From an uncultured bacterium (GTDB taxonomy: Bacteria; Bacteroidota; Bacteroidia; Chitinophagales; Chitinophagaceae): 7,255 bases of DNA. This document shows, piece after piece, positions 6,756-7,255 of this stretch. The notes under the pieces are model-generated. The model did not search any database. It was not told where the DNA came from and was given only the letters and a program-made list of their open reading frames with translations. Position numbers and translations under genes: made by a program. Each line of letters opens with the position of its first letter. The first letter of the stretch is position 1. The DNA is taken from NCBI GenBank assembly GCA_903957405.1, contig CAJBPC010000287.1, positions 1 through 7,255 of the forward strand. The letters are read 5' to 3'.

Positions 6756-7255
6756 TTACATCTTCTTGCCACTCACACAAGGATGTCCCCTCAGGATGAA
6801 CCGATACGGCAACTCCGCATCATCGCCCGCATAATCCACACCAATTCTCGGCGTGGCAAGGATCACGCTTTCGTCCCGTACATATCCGTCATCCCCGATG
6901 AAAAAGCAATCTCCTGACAATGGAAGACCTGTGTGCTGCGTCGAAATCCCCAGCGCCTTCGATAATCTTCCCGGGCCTGAACAGAGCTGCGTTTCACGCA
7001 AACGACCACCCGTGCGGCGTTGCATGACATCCACGCCATCCATAGGTTCGAGTGCGCGGATCAAGACGGCATGCGGGACATCCACAACATTCGTGACCAC
7101 ATTACACAAATGATGCATGCCGTAACAGAGGTAGACATATGACAGTCCGCCGAGTTCGTACATCACCCTGGTGCGTTCCGTCAACCGTCCGCCGAATGCG
7201 TGCGATGCCCTATCCGTCACACCGGCATAAGCCTCCGTCTCCACAATCCGGCCGG
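6756..7255 (-). CDS. mpg: 3-methyladenine DNA glycosylase (AAG/MPG type), 5' end outside window
   Basis: This base-excision-repair enzyme removes alkylated purines such as 3-methyladenine from DNA by cutting the N-glycosidic bond. The frame is open to the right edge, leaving 165 visible residues; bacterial family members are about 200, so roughly 35 N-terminal residues are missing. A GTG at 7242-7244 could be taken as a start, but the codons before it read G-R-I, and GRIVETEAY is the conserved family block, so the gene continues beyond the edge. Counting from the GTG-encoded Val as 1, E4 and Y6 of ETEAY align with human AAG catalytic E125 and base-stacking Y127, and H15 with H136. Further motifs are YVYLCYGMHHLCNVV (36-50), AVLIRALEPMDG, LCSGPGRLSKALGI and the C-terminal FILRGHP. 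The stop is TAA at 6756-6758. Confidence 0.93.
   Translation of the reverse strand, partial: GRIVETEAYAGVTDRASHAFGGRLTERTRVMYELGGLSYVYLCYGMHHLCNVVTNVVDVPHAVLIRALEPMDGVDVMQRRTGGRLRETQLCSGPGRLSKALGISTQHTGLPLSGDCFFIGDDGYVRDESVILATPRIGVDYAGDDAELPYRFILRGHPCVSGKKM

Noticed and set aside
7242..7244. GTG as the start codon of the DNA glycosylase
   Set aside because: The codons just upstream continue the conserved GRIVETEAY block, so the GTG is an internal Val codon and the real start is beyond the right edge.

Overview
The window looks like ordinary chromosome of a Bacteroidota bacterium with a moderate GC content (roughly half, judged by eye). The strongest lineage marker is a PorP/SprF-family outer-membrane protein (type IX secretion/gliding family), which is largely confined to that phylum. 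Supporting signs are an AnmK and a uracil phosphoribosyltransferase of Bacteroidota type, starts without clear Shine-Dalgarno sequences, and a TAnnTTTG-type -7 box ahead of upp. I see no mobile element, CRISPR array, tRNA or rRNA.

Layout, left to right. (1) Bases 1-77 hold the last 24 codons of an unidentified plus-strand gene. (2) Bases 78-521 hold no gene I can support. (3) A minus-strand NRAMP-family metal transporter (522-1787) has a metal-binding site that departs from the canonical one. (4) Transcribed divergently from it across 160 bases is a PGM1-related ATP-grasp peptide ligase (1948-3516, plus). (5) A 202-base convergent gap follows, then anmK on the minus strand (3719-4816). (6) A 114-base divergent promoter region separates anmK from upp (4931-5581, plus), which is followed after 34 bases by the PorP/SprF-like gene (5616-6632, plus). 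(7) A 123-base convergent gap leads to a minus-strand 3-methyladenine DNA glycosylase, cut at its 5' end by the right window edge.

Function. Most genes are salvage or maintenance genes with no shared pathway: AnmK recycles anhydro-N-acetylmuramic acid from cell-wall turnover, Upp salvages uracil, the glycosylase removes alkylated purines, and the PorP/SprF protein belongs to the secretion/gliding surface machinery. The part most worth a second look is the divergent pair of the unusual NRAMP homologue and the PGM1-related ligase. The ligase family is known from peptide natural-product synthesis, but no precursor peptide, second ligase, carrier protein or exporter is visible here, so its substrate is open. 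I do not find a clearly new multi-gene system in this window.
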